DNA of 19,479 nucleotides from Chrysochromulina tobinii (taxonomy: Eukaryota > Haptophyta > Prymnesiales > Chrysochromulinaceae). Each line of letters starts with the position of its first letter. Positions within the stretch are counted from its first letter, which is position 1. Made by a program: the position numbers and the translations under genes. Below the pieces are notes generated by a model. It worked only from the letters and a program-made list of their open reading frames with translations, did no database searches and had not been told where the DNA came from. Shown in pieces: positions 8,755-15,929 of this stretch. The stretch spans positions 1 through 19,479 of the forward strand of contig JWZX01001572.1 in the NCBI GenBank assembly GCA_001275005.1, in the 5' to 3' direction.

Positions 8755-9112
8755 CAATAGCCCCGACGAGCGCCGCGTCGCAGAACTTGACCGATACGGC
8801 GCGCGAAAGTTTCGGCACACACTGTCGCCGTTTCAGACCGTCAGCAAACAAGCAGTTTCGACTTATTAGCTCGCTTGCTTGTCCGTCAGGTTCCAGTTCC
8901 CCGGTCCGAAAGCTAGATCCACGAGCAACTAGCCGAGCGTGCGTATCTGCGTAAACCGGACAGCGTCAAGAAGTCGCGGACCACATTCGGCCGTCCCCTC
9001 TGCTGTGGTCTCAAACACACAGCCGTTTACCCGTTTCCTCCGCTCCTATCATGCTGGAGCAATCGTCCATTGCACCGCACAGACTCGCCCCTACCTTCCC
9101 GCTCCTGTTCCC
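8755..9112 (-). promoter_or_regulatory. Intergenic region upstream of the surface-protein gene
   Basis: 358 bp between the start of the surface-protein gene and the stop of the phosphatase gene, both on the minus strand. It should contain the phosphatase 3' UTR and the surface-gene promoter. A GTG-initiated extension of the surface ORF reaches 8820, but ATG 8754 sits directly before the signal peptide and is preferred. No defined promoter motif was found. Confidence 0.4.
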
Positions 9113-10646
9113 TCACTCACTCAGTTGATTGACGCTCTCAAGCTCAAGTGGTCGCTTCTTCGTCTTTATCTTCGTCTTCTGCTTGCTCTCCTTGGACGGC
9201 GCCTCCACGACCGCGTCCTCGTGGGGCTCGGCGCCCGTCGTGGTGCCCTTGTTGCGCACATCCCCTGCGATCCCCTCTTCCGGCGTCATCTCGTCCACCT
9301 CGGCCTCGGCCTCATGATCCTCGTGCGAGTCCTCGTGGTCGCGCTCGTCAAAGCCCGCGCGCCGTCGGAAGGCGACGAGCAGTTTGTGCTCTTCGAGTGA
9401 CGCGCACGTGCACCCTACCGCTTTCTTGTCCCGCGGCTTCGAGGTCGGCAAGCCGTCCTCCAGCTGGGTACGCAGCCGCGACGGGCGCGAGAGGAGGGCG
9501 CAGCCGCCCCACGGCTTGGCGTAGACGGCCTCGGCCTTGGCCTCAAGCTGGAAGGCGCAGCGCAGCACGGGGCGCACGTCGGCAGCCTTCGCCAGGCATG
9601 TGAGGTAGCGCATGAGCTGCGGCAACACGCGGTCGTCGAGCTCACCCCCCCAGCGGCGCACGGGCAGGACGTTGTCGCAGCACAGCGCTCCCATGAACGG
9701 GCAGTCGTCGACCAAGATGATGTCTCCCAGGCGTCGGCGCGCCCCCACCGGCACGCTGTCGTCATCATCGGCATCACTGTCCTGCACTGGCTTTCGCACT
9801 GGCTCCTGCGCAAACATGCGCACGTCCTTGACAATGGGGCCGTGCGGCGTGCGCGTCGTGTGCTCGCGGTAGAAGCACCAGCTGGGGTGGCGAGATTCAA
9901 AGGCGCCGTCAGCGAGTGAGCAACCGTGATTTGCATGGCCGCACGTGGAACTACGTTTTCGAGTCGTGCACTCACCGGAAGGCGAAGCCGCCGCCACATG
10001 CCTCCTCGAGCCAGCGCACCTTGGGCTCGGCCAGCTGGCGCTCGGAGGCCGTGAAGAGGCACATGTCGTACACCAATGCCATCGCCCGCAAAAAGCGGAA
10101 GGCGCCCGGGCGCACGCGGACGACCGATCGCGCGAGGATCGTGCTGCCTCCGCCGTCCACCTCCGAGCGGACGATGAAGCTGAGCTCCCGGCTGTGCTCC
10201 TCCTCCTCGTGCACGTCCTCGTGCTCGTGGACGTGCTCGGCAGGGATGCGCTCAGCGCACTCGCGTGCGCGCGTGCTGTGGATCAACGTGTTGTCGAGGT
10301 CCATCACAAGCAGCTTGCGACCGAGTGCACTCGGGTGCCGTGGCAGCTCCTCCGCCGGGAAGCTAGCAACTGGAGCGTTAGCCATGGAGCGCGTGATCGC
10401 CGCGAGGAGGAAGAGCGAGCCAGTGCCGGTGGTGTGCGCCTCGCCACCGTTGAAGAGGAGCAGACTGGGTTGGATGCCGAGACACTTTGATAGCCGGAAG
10501 CGGTCCGCACGGCAGAGTGGCCCGTCGTTGTGGTCATACGCCAGCACTCGCTCCAGGTACTCTTCGTCGTGCTGATCGTCCTCGTGGCAGCTGGTGCCCA
10601 GGGAGAGGTGCGACAGCCTGTCGTCGTCGTCGCTCCAGCTATCCAT
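9113..10646 (-). CDS. FCP1/SCP-type DxDxT protein phosphatase
   Basis: Joined as 10646-9976 and 9881-9113 (479 aa). HAD-superfamily phosphatase related to FCP1/SCP enzymes, which remove phosphate from Ser residues such as those of the RNA polymerase II C-terminal domain. Catalytic elements are complete: DLDNTLIH (D116, D118, T120), FTAS (T199), IVKDVR (K242) and IILVDDCP (D282, D283). The intron lies between motifs 2 and 3, and splicing yields FAF-R-WCFYREH, as expected for the family. The ATG at 10646 begins MDSWSDDDD; an upstream GTG-started extension is less likely. Features outside the usual core are an acidic His/Glu-rich insert after motif 1 (EHVHEHEDVHEEEE), an Asp-rich insert before motif 4 and a Lys-rich end (KQKTKIKTKKRP) that may be a nuclear signal. 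No BRCT domain follows, so it is not full-length FCP1. Substrate unknown. Confidence 0.88.
9882..9975 (-). other. Intron in the FCP1-like gene (GT-AG, phase 2, 94 nt)
   Basis: Donor CCTTCCG/GTGAGTG is near-consensus. Acceptor CACCCCAG/CTGGTGC rebuilds an Arg codon (CG plus C). The frame upstream hits TGA at once without splicing, and the joined product restores the spacing between FCP1 motifs 2 and 3. Confidence 0.92.
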
Positions 10647-10825
10647 CTGACGTGGCTGTCGGGTGAAAGACACTGTGCCCGCAGAGTGCAGACCGTGTGC
10701 GTCCGGGGACAGCGGTGGGGCGTAGTCTAACGCGAGCAGGCGGTGTCAGACTTTCGGGATGCATGCAACGTGGAAGGCGAAGTTATGCCATCCAAGCCAA
10801 GTCAAGCTAAAGGCCCACACACCCT
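10647..10825. promoter_or_regulatory. Shared divergent promoter region (FCP1-like and EF-hand genes)
   Basis: The two start codons face away from each other across only 179 bp, so both 5' UTRs and promoters must share this space. No TATA box is obvious. On the minus strand GTGTCTTTCACCC, 23 bp upstream of the phosphatase ATG, is loosely like the GTCTTTTTACCGG motif found upstream of two other genes here. Confidence 0.5.
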
Positions 10826-11908
10826 ATGCGCGTGCGTTTCCAACATTTGTTGATGACGCTGATTGCTTCTTCCAAAGCTGTTCACGACGTTCGATCGCCC
10901 CGTCCTGCACCCCGAGCCGAAAGGCTCGCTGAGCAAATGGTCCTCCTCCCTCGGCCACAGCAGTTGGCCACTCTGAGCCCGCGCGATCTGCGCTTGCCGA
11001 AGGTGCCGGACGCACCGGGGCGGGGCGAATCACTTCCGGCCGAGGCGCTCGATGCCATATCGCCACGCTTCAAGCCAAAGCGGCTGCGAGTGCCTGCGCA
11101 CATCGTAGCTGCGCAGCGCCAGCTATGGATGTCGGACGTGCGGCACTGGTGCGAGCAGCAGGGCCATCACATCCAGGGCTGGGGCTGGGATCAAAAGGAG
11201 GAGGAAGAGTTTGCCGAGTGGTTCTCTGCGCTCGACATTGATCGGAGTGGTTCCATCGAGGAGAATGAGATCCGCGCGCTGATGCAGGCCGTCGGTCTGA
11301 CGCTCGTGCCCGGACAGATGAAGGCCATGTTCGCCACGGTTGGGAAACAACCTCACGAATCGCTCTCAGAGCGCGAATTCGTGCGCTTTATGATGGCGAA
11401 CATGAGCGTCCTCGCGGGCAGCACCTTCGCCTCGACGACTGGCCAGCTCTTCGATGCGAACACGCGGCTCTTGATGTTCGCGTACCGGCGATCACGGCTG
11501 CTCGAGGATCTCAAAGATCCCATCAAGCGGCGCAACTTCCGCGACTTCGAGTCGTTCAACCTCGCCTACGGCCCAACGCTCGGGATCCCGGCGTTGCCAA
11601 CGGCTCCGCCAGCCGGTGCAAAGTCGGGCAGCCGGAGCAGCCGACGCTCGGCGCGCGGCACCACCCCGAGAGGCGCCGCGCCGGCGCCTGTGACCGCCGA
11701 GGTCGGTAACGGCGATGCGCCGCCGCCGTTGCGCTCGCCGAGGCTGCCGCGCGTGCTGCCCTCGATGCACCCTCCGAGCACCAACCTCGCGCCGCCACCG
11801 AAGCACCTCGTGTGCCCACCGCCCGGGCACGTGAGCGACACTCCCAGGAGCATGCGCGGCATCACGGGCCATTCGAGCGTGCCCGTCTGGAGCGACCACC
11901 CAGCGTAG
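10826..11908 (+). CDS. EF-hand calcium-binding protein
   Basis: A 360-aa single-exon protein. One canonical EF-hand loop is present at 137-148 (DIDRSGSIEENE), with acidic residues at 1, 3 and 12, Gly at 6 and Ile at 8, flanked by helices EEEFAEWFSAL and IRALMQAVG. A second, degenerate loop at about 171-183 (TVGKQPHESLSE) pairs with it but lacks the first Asp residues and is unlikely to bind calcium. The N-terminal 120 residues are basic and Pro/Leu-rich. After the EF pair comes a conserved-looking helical segment (about 205-250, LLMFAYRRSRLLEDLKD), then a disordered Ser/Arg/Pro-rich tail. The ATG at 10826 is the first in frame. The hydrophobic stretch near residues 7-15 is too short and basic for a confident signal peptide. 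Specific role unknown; probably a cytosolic calcium sensor. Confidence 0.8.
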   Translation: MRVRFQHLLMTLIASSKAVHDVRSPRPAPRAERLAEQMVLLPRPQQLATLSPRDLRLPKVPDAPGRGESLPAEALDAISPRFKPKRLRVPAHIVAAQRQLWMSDVRHWCEQQGHHIQGWGWDQKEEEEFAEWFSALDIDRSGSIEENEIRALMQAVGLTLVPGQMKAMFATVGKQPHESLSEREFVRFMMANMSVLAGSTFASTTGQLFDANTRLLMFAYRRSRLLEDLKDPIKRRNFRDFESFNLAYGPTLGIPALPTAPPAGAKSGSRSSRRSARGTTPRGAAPAPVTAEVGNGDAPPPLRSPRLPRVLPSMHPPSTNLAPPPKHLVCPPPGHVSDTPRSMRGITGHSSVPVWSDHPA

Positions 11909-12089
11909 TGTCAGAGCGCACGGCTGAGCAGGCGCCAATTTGTCCACACATGCAAGTTGGAGTTCAGAGCTTATCACATATCAGATTCCAGATTCAGTAG
12001 TATGCGGTAAGAATGGACATTGGAGACTAAAGGTACCGCGCTGAAGCTCGACTGTTCTCGGCCGACCGCGACCCTCACCCTCACACCCT

Positions 12090-12110
12090 GGCCGCCTGGG
12101 CCAGGCGGCC
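12090..12110. repeat. 10-bp perfect inverted repeat with 1-nt centre
   Basis: GGCCGCCTGG, then G, then CCAGGCGGCC: exact reverse complements. Located about 180 bp upstream of the start codon at 12289. It could be a dimeric protein-binding site or simply GC-rich noise; a one-nucleotide loop makes an RNA hairpin unlikely. Confidence 0.6.
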
Positions 12111-12147
12111 TGTGGGGCCACCTCCGGCGCATGAGATACCGGCGATC

Positions 12148-12157
12148 GTCACGTGAC
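12148..12157. promoter_or_regulatory. G-box palindrome GTCACGTGAC
   Basis: A perfect 10-bp palindrome with the CACGTG core bound by bHLH and bZIP factors, 131 bp upstream of the start codon of the plastid protein. In plants this element is common in light-regulated genes. Its use in this organism is inference. Confidence 0.4.
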
Positions 12158-12214
12158 CGGTCGGCGCGTTCACGGCAGGGCCGACCGTTCAGACACGTAC
12201 CGGCTCCCCTCGGT

Positions 12215-12227
12215 GTCTTTTTACCGG
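12215..12227 (+). promoter_or_regulatory. Candidate promoter element GTCTTTTTACCGG, copy 1
   Basis: An exact 13-bp match, in gene orientation, to the sequence upstream of the J-domain gene (15428-15416, minus strand). Here it ends 61 bp before the ATG. Both sites have further TACCGG sequences nearby. It may be a core promoter or initiator-type element. Confidence 0.45.
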
Positions 12228-12288
12228 TAATTCGGGACTTCGTTCCCGTCGGGATCTCGCGCATCTCCCCTCCGCAATACGCGTCGAG

Positions 12289-13403
12289 ATGCTCCGCGAC
12301 CTCGTCTGCCTGTCAGCGGTCGCGCTCTCGGTGCGGCCCTGCGAGCCCAACCCATCCCTCGAGCACCCCTTTGAAAGCTTTGGCTGAAATGGCTCTGTCC
12401 GCAGTCGGCCTTCACAACTGGCGCAATTCCGGGCCGCGCGTCAGCGGGCAGAGTGGTCCTGATGCGTGGCGATGCCACGCGCGACGCGGCGCCAGATGTG
12501 GACGCCACCCGCGACGCGGCACCCGGCGCAAAGGTCTTTGGTGCTGCGGGCGGTGGTTCGGCATCGGCCATTGTCACCGGCTGGCAGCCGGCCGCGCTCA
12601 CCAAGGTGACCTCGACCCTTGGCCTGACGCCTAAGCCAGAGTACCCCGCAGGCTTGGGCTTCGACGCGTTCACGCTCGGCGGCTCTAAGGGCAAGGTCGA
12701 GAGCTTCGAGGGCGCCGGGAAGCCCAACATCGCCTGGTGCAGCGGGCTGCACCTCGCGGGCGGCGACGTGGCGCGCGGTTCGGTGGCGGCCTTCTGCGGG
12801 CCGCTGACGGACGTACCGCACCTGATCGCGGCATGCGGCGTTTCGAACGGCGGCATCGACTTGTACATTGACTTTCGGCCGCGCGCCGACGGTGCATACG
12901 ACCTGAAGTACGCGACCCTCGCCGCGTACCCCGAGCCGTCGACGCGTGATGCCTTCGCCAAGGCGAGCAACCGCAAGGACTTTGCAGGGGCCTACTTCAC
13001 CCCAAAGCTCGAAGCGTGGCGGACGGGGCTACTCACCCTCCCAGGCGCGACGCCGAACGCGCCCCTCTCCCTCGAGCACACTGCCGCCCTCTCGGCCGGT
13101 CCGATGCTTCTCGACTTGAGGCTGCCGCTGAGCGACGCGTCGGCCTCTGCGGCGGCGGCGGCGTGCACGAGCGCTGTGGATACGTGGCTTCACTGGATGA
13201 CGCATGCGGAGGAGATGAAGCGCGCACTTGCGGCGGGCATGCGCCAGACGGCCACGTACACGCGTGATACCAAGGTGCGCCAGCAGCACTTTGGCTTCCT
13301 GCTCGGAAAGTACGCGCCCCTCTTTGGCGAGGCTGATGGCAAGGCCCTCACCAAGGCGGACGCTGGGCCGCTCGACGAGGCGTACGTGGGCGGCGGCAGC
13401 TGA
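12289..13403 (+). CDS. Plastid-targeted protein resembling red chlorophyll catabolite reductase / bilin reductases
   Basis: Joined as 12289-12330 and 12405-13403 (346 aa). Exon 1 codes MLRDLVCLSAVALS and exon 2 begins SAFTTGAIPGRASAGR, so splicing builds a signal peptide with a Ser-Ala-Phe cleavage site and a basic, Ser/Thr-containing transit peptide, the presequence of complex red plastids. Without exon 1 the first in-frame ATG (12462) would lack any targeting signal. The mature region has IAWCSGLHLAG, then VPHLIAACGVSNGGIDLYID (aa about 152-171), FRPRADGAYDLKY, YPEPSTRDAF and YFTPKLEAWRTGLL. The order and spacing suggest the RCCR / ferredoxin-dependent bilin reductase fold, which reduces open-chain tetrapyrroles; this is motif impression, not a firm match. 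A WLHWMTHAEEMKRAL helix and a QQHFGFLLGKYAPLFG segment end the protein. Confidence 0.62.
12331..12404 (+). other. Intron in the bilin-reductase-like gene (GT-AG, phase 0, 74 nt)
   Basis: Donor GCGCTCTCG/GTGCGG and acceptor CTCTGTCCGCAG/TCGGCC. Both sides are phase 0, and the join produces a textbook signal peptide followed by SAF. In-frame stops in the unspliced sequence (TGA at 12372 in the exon 2 frame) confirm that the two parts cannot be continuous. Confidence 0.8.
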
Positions 13404-14027
13404 GTGCGCGCCGAGGGGCGGCCGCGCGAGAAGATCAATCACCGTGCTTTCCAGCTTGGGTGATCGAGGACGAGCGCAGTGGGGAATCGCGAGTCCCGCT
13501 GCCCCCCCGCCCGTCCGGCTTGCGTCGCGGATTTCGACGACCATGAGCGAGTCGTGATCTATTCTTAAATTGTGACGTCGACGCGCACTCGCGAAAACCA
13601 GGATCTAAAACTGGCATCTTCGTCCAGGTGCACACTAGAAATCCACACTTTACATGTTTTCTATCTTGTATCTACGTCTGTGCTTGTCGGAACGCTCGCT
13701 ATACTCGCATCGTTCTCGTCCAAGCTATGCACCTCACAGTCTCGTCGGAGCCCGTGGCCGTGCGTACTCGCGAGGTCTCTCAAGAACGACCCTGGCAGAC
13801 CCCTGCGGACTGTGAGACTGACGGCACCGCAAGAGCAATAATGGCCCCGGAGCCCGGTCCTATAGGGCGCAGGGGCCGCGCCCCAGCTGACACAGCACGC
13901 GGAACACGGCCACGTGCGCCATCACGCAAAGCGTTTTCGAGGCCAGCGGGTGGCGCCGCCGACGGATCCATCCAACTATCGTAGGCTCCAACGTCGATCG
14001 CTTCGCTGGTACGAGGCCAAAGTCGCT
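13404..14027. other. Convergent intergenic region between bilin-reductase-like and J-domain genes
   Basis: 624 bp between two 3' ends. It is noticeably richer in A/T around 13550-13740 than the surrounding DNA, as expected for untranslated sequence. Short ORFs here (for example 13572-13841) show no domain. A 13-bp direct repeat starts at 14014 and has its partner at 14035 inside the J-domain gene. No RNA gene was recognised. Confidence 0.5.
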
Positions 14028-14047
14028 TTACCATAGGCCAAAGTCGC
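14014..14047. repeat. 13-bp direct repeat flanking a stop codon
   Basis: AGGCCAAAGTCGC occurs at 14014-14026 and 14035-14047. On the minus strand the upstream copy codes the last residues (DFGL) of the J-domain protein and the second copy lies just after the TAA, in the same frame. A small tandem duplication at the gene end is the simplest reading. Confidence 0.75.
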
Positions 14048-15373
14048 CAGCCGTAGCCATGCGCACGCCCACGCCGGCCGCGGTGAGCCTCTCGCGCAGC
14101 TGTGCAGTGGTCAGCCCATGCGTCGTCTCCTGGCTATTGACGAAGCCCGCACGCATCGCGGCGGCCGCGTCGAAGCCGGCCGGGGGCGGTGGCGGTGCGC
14201 GGGCGCCGCCGTCGCCGTCTGGTTCGCACACACCACACTGCGAGGTGGTAGGAGCCTCTCCGCATGCATGCGGCTCGGGCGGTGGCAATGGGTCGGTGCC
14301 CCACTTGGCATGGGCGGCCGCCTCGCGCTGCATGGCCTTCCAAGAGGCGTGACCCGACGCTTTGGCCGCGTTGGCACGCTCGATGAACGCCATACGCTCG
14401 GCGACGGAGCGCGCGCGGAACTTGTTGGCCAGAGCGACGCACTCGCCACGCAGACCGCCGGTGACCCATTCGCGTGCCCGCTGCAAAGGTGCGAGGCGAG
14501 CCCAAGGTGGTCGGCAGGGGAGAGTTGGGGAGAGGGCAGGGAGGGGAGGGAGCGGATCCCACACGGACGCGGAGGCCCCAGAGGCCAGCGGCCTGGGGCA
14601 AGAGCGTTCGGGCTCGGCTCGCGCCCTCTCACCTCTGCATACTTGTGTTTCACGAAGGCCGTCTTGTGCTCGCGGGGCGGGTGGCCGCAGTTGCACACCC
14701 ACGGCGAGTCGAAGGCTTCGCACGCGCTCGGCGGGCAGCGGGTGCATGCGTGCGGTGGCAAGCTCTCGTGCTCCGACGGCTTGTGCTTGCACCGGCACCG
14801 GTGCGGCTCGGTCGAGTCCTGCACCATGAAGGAGTAACGCTTGCAGTCGCACTTGATGTCGGCGCATCGGAAACCGTGGCCTGCGTCATGGTCGCGCAGC
14901 CGATGGCCGCACATGCACGCGTACTTGTTCTTACGGATGCGGCAGCAGATGGCCGCGCAGGCGTCGCATTTCCACACCGCCCACAAGGCAAACGTCTCGA
15001 AGAGCTGCACGGCCTCCTTGCCTCCGAGAGTGCGGCTGTCGATCTGCTCGGAGACGTCGCCGACGAATTGCCGGAGATTCTCCGACTTCCCGGTACGGCC
15101 GGAGGACTTACTACTGCCTCCAGCCGACGGCGGTGCACGCGCCGGCTCATCCACGAGCGCGGCCGGCGGCGGGTCCACGAGAAGGTCTCTCGCTGCCGAG
15201 ATCTCGGCAAAGCGCTGCGTGGCTTCCTTGACATTCTCAGGATTGCGGTCGGGGTGCCAGCGCATGGCAAGCTTCTTGAACGCGGCGGCGATCACCTCGG
15301 CATCGGGCGGGCCGCCGTCAGCCCCGAGCTCGACGCCGAGCACCTCGGCGGCCTCTTGCAGCAGCGACGGCAT
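14028..15373 (-). CDS. J-domain protein fused to a FAM221-like Cys/His-rich region
   Basis: Joined as 15373-14633 and 14480-14028 (397 aa). Residues 1-67 form a J domain with AFKKLAMRWHPDRNPENVKE (HPD at 40-42) and RFAEISAARDLLVD, which should stimulate an Hsp70 ATPase. After a Ser/Gly linker comes a helical segment (98-130) and a Cys/His-rich region (136-247) with three CxCxHxxxxH motifs: CMCGHRLRDH (153-162), CRCKHKPSEH (193-202) and CNCGHPPREH (227-236), plus CKCDCKRY-like spacers. This resembles the FAM221 (DUF4475) family and probably binds zinc. Exon 2 adds a helical region (RARSVAERMAFIERANAAKA) and a Pro/Gly-rich acidic end. The ATG at 15373 places the J domain at the very N terminus; a GTG-initiated extension to 15466 runs into the promoter element and is rejected. 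Confidence 0.8.
14481..14632 (-). other. Intron in the J-domain gene (GT-AG, phase 0, 152 nt)
   Basis: Donor GCAGAG/GTGAGAG and acceptor CGCACCTTTGCAG/CGGGCA, with a long C/T-rich tract before the acceptor. The join reads KHKYAE-RAREWVTGG, consistent with the helix that follows the last Cys/His motif in FAM221-like proteins. The upstream frame stays open through the intron but becomes Ser/Arg/Pro-rich nonsense. Confidence 0.88.
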
Positions 15374-15415
15374 TTCGGAGTGCTGTGGCGAGCTACCGGT
15401 ACCAAGATACCCGGT

Positions 15416-15428
15416 CCGGTAAAAAGAC
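15416..15428 (-). promoter_or_regulatory. Candidate promoter element GTCTTTTTACCGG, copy 2
   Basis: Exact match on the minus strand to the element upstream of the bilin-reductase-like gene, in the same orientation relative to the gene and 42 bp before its ATG. Flanked on both sides by further ACCGG(T) sequences. Confidence 0.45.
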
Positions 15429-15433
15429 CCAGT

Positions 15434-15476
15434 GGGGATCCGGGACACACGGGGACACACGGGCACACGGATCCCC
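15434..15476. repeat. 9-bp inverted repeat enclosing three GGGACACAC-type units
   Basis: GGGGATCCG (15434-15442) and CGGATCCCC (15468-15476) are exact reverse complements. Between them are three near-identical units (GGGACACAC, GGGGACACAC, GGGCACAC). It sits immediately upstream of the shared 13-bp element relative to the J-domain gene. Confidence 0.75.
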
Positions 15477-15929
15477 GGTACACAGACTCAAGAGTCAGAG
15501 GACAGATAGATGCTCATTTGACTCGTGTGTGAACTCTTTCTTTTCTCCTCCCGAAAAGCCAGGTCATCGCACATCGTGACCCCGCGGCCGCCCCCATATA
15601 TGCCATCTGCGTGTCCGCCCGCCCGCTCTCAGTCCCAGACGTCATGTTTTATCAGATATCACTCTGCGCGGGCGGACGAGTCGACGCCAAATCGAATCCC
15701 CACGTCCCATTGGCAGTGCCCAGGTCCAACCTCCTCGCCCCGGCATGTCTGTGCTCCACGTCCATGAACATCACGTCCCTACAACGACCCGTAGCCACCC
15801 CCCCGGGATTCCCATTTCGAGAGAACCTGTGACGCTCGGAGCTCACGCACGTCACAAGTTGCGACCACTTGGTCCTCCCCGAACGTCTGAGGACTTCTTG
15901 CCCCTTCCTCAGAGTACGTTTGCATCATT

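Larger units (their letters stand above)
11909..12288 (+). promoter_or_regulatory. Upstream region of the plastid bilin-reductase-like gene
   Basis: 380 bp after the EF-hand stop and before the signal-peptide exon of the next gene. It contains a 10-bp inverted repeat (12090-12110), a palindromic G-box (12148-12157) and the GTCTTTTTACCGG element (12215-12227), listed separately. An Arg/Pro-rich frame runs through part of it but shows no domain. Confidence 0.5.
15374..15929 (-). promoter_or_regulatory. Intergenic region: J-domain promoter and 3' UTR of the TIR-kinase gene
   Basis: 556 bp between two minus-strand genes. The 100 bp next to the J-domain ATG are dense with TACCGG/CCGGTA sequences, the 13-bp shared element and an inverted repeat (listed separately). 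The remainder (15480-15929) has short ORFs with no recognisable domain. I see no RNA gene. Confidence 0.5.

Noticed and set aside
8167-8760. A plus-strand ORF with repeated QISLLLGRLIRMRDHLLL units
   Set aside because: The hydrophobic repeats are the antisense of the 120-bp acidic repeats and not an independent membrane protein.
8755-8820. GTG-started extension of the surface-protein ORF
   Set aside because: The ATG at 8754 is followed directly by a good signal peptide; the extension would bury it behind a basic stretch.
12453-12461. GTG 12453 or ATG 12462 as start of the bilin-reductase-like protein
   Set aside because: A spliced upstream exon gives a complete signal peptide with a Ser-Ala-Phe site in phase; the internal starts have no targeting signal.
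14118-14837. A 239-codon plus-strand ORF over the J-domain gene, and 14474-15532 (352 codons)
   Set aside because: Both are antisense to the HPD and CxCxH motifs, which are far stronger coding evidence.
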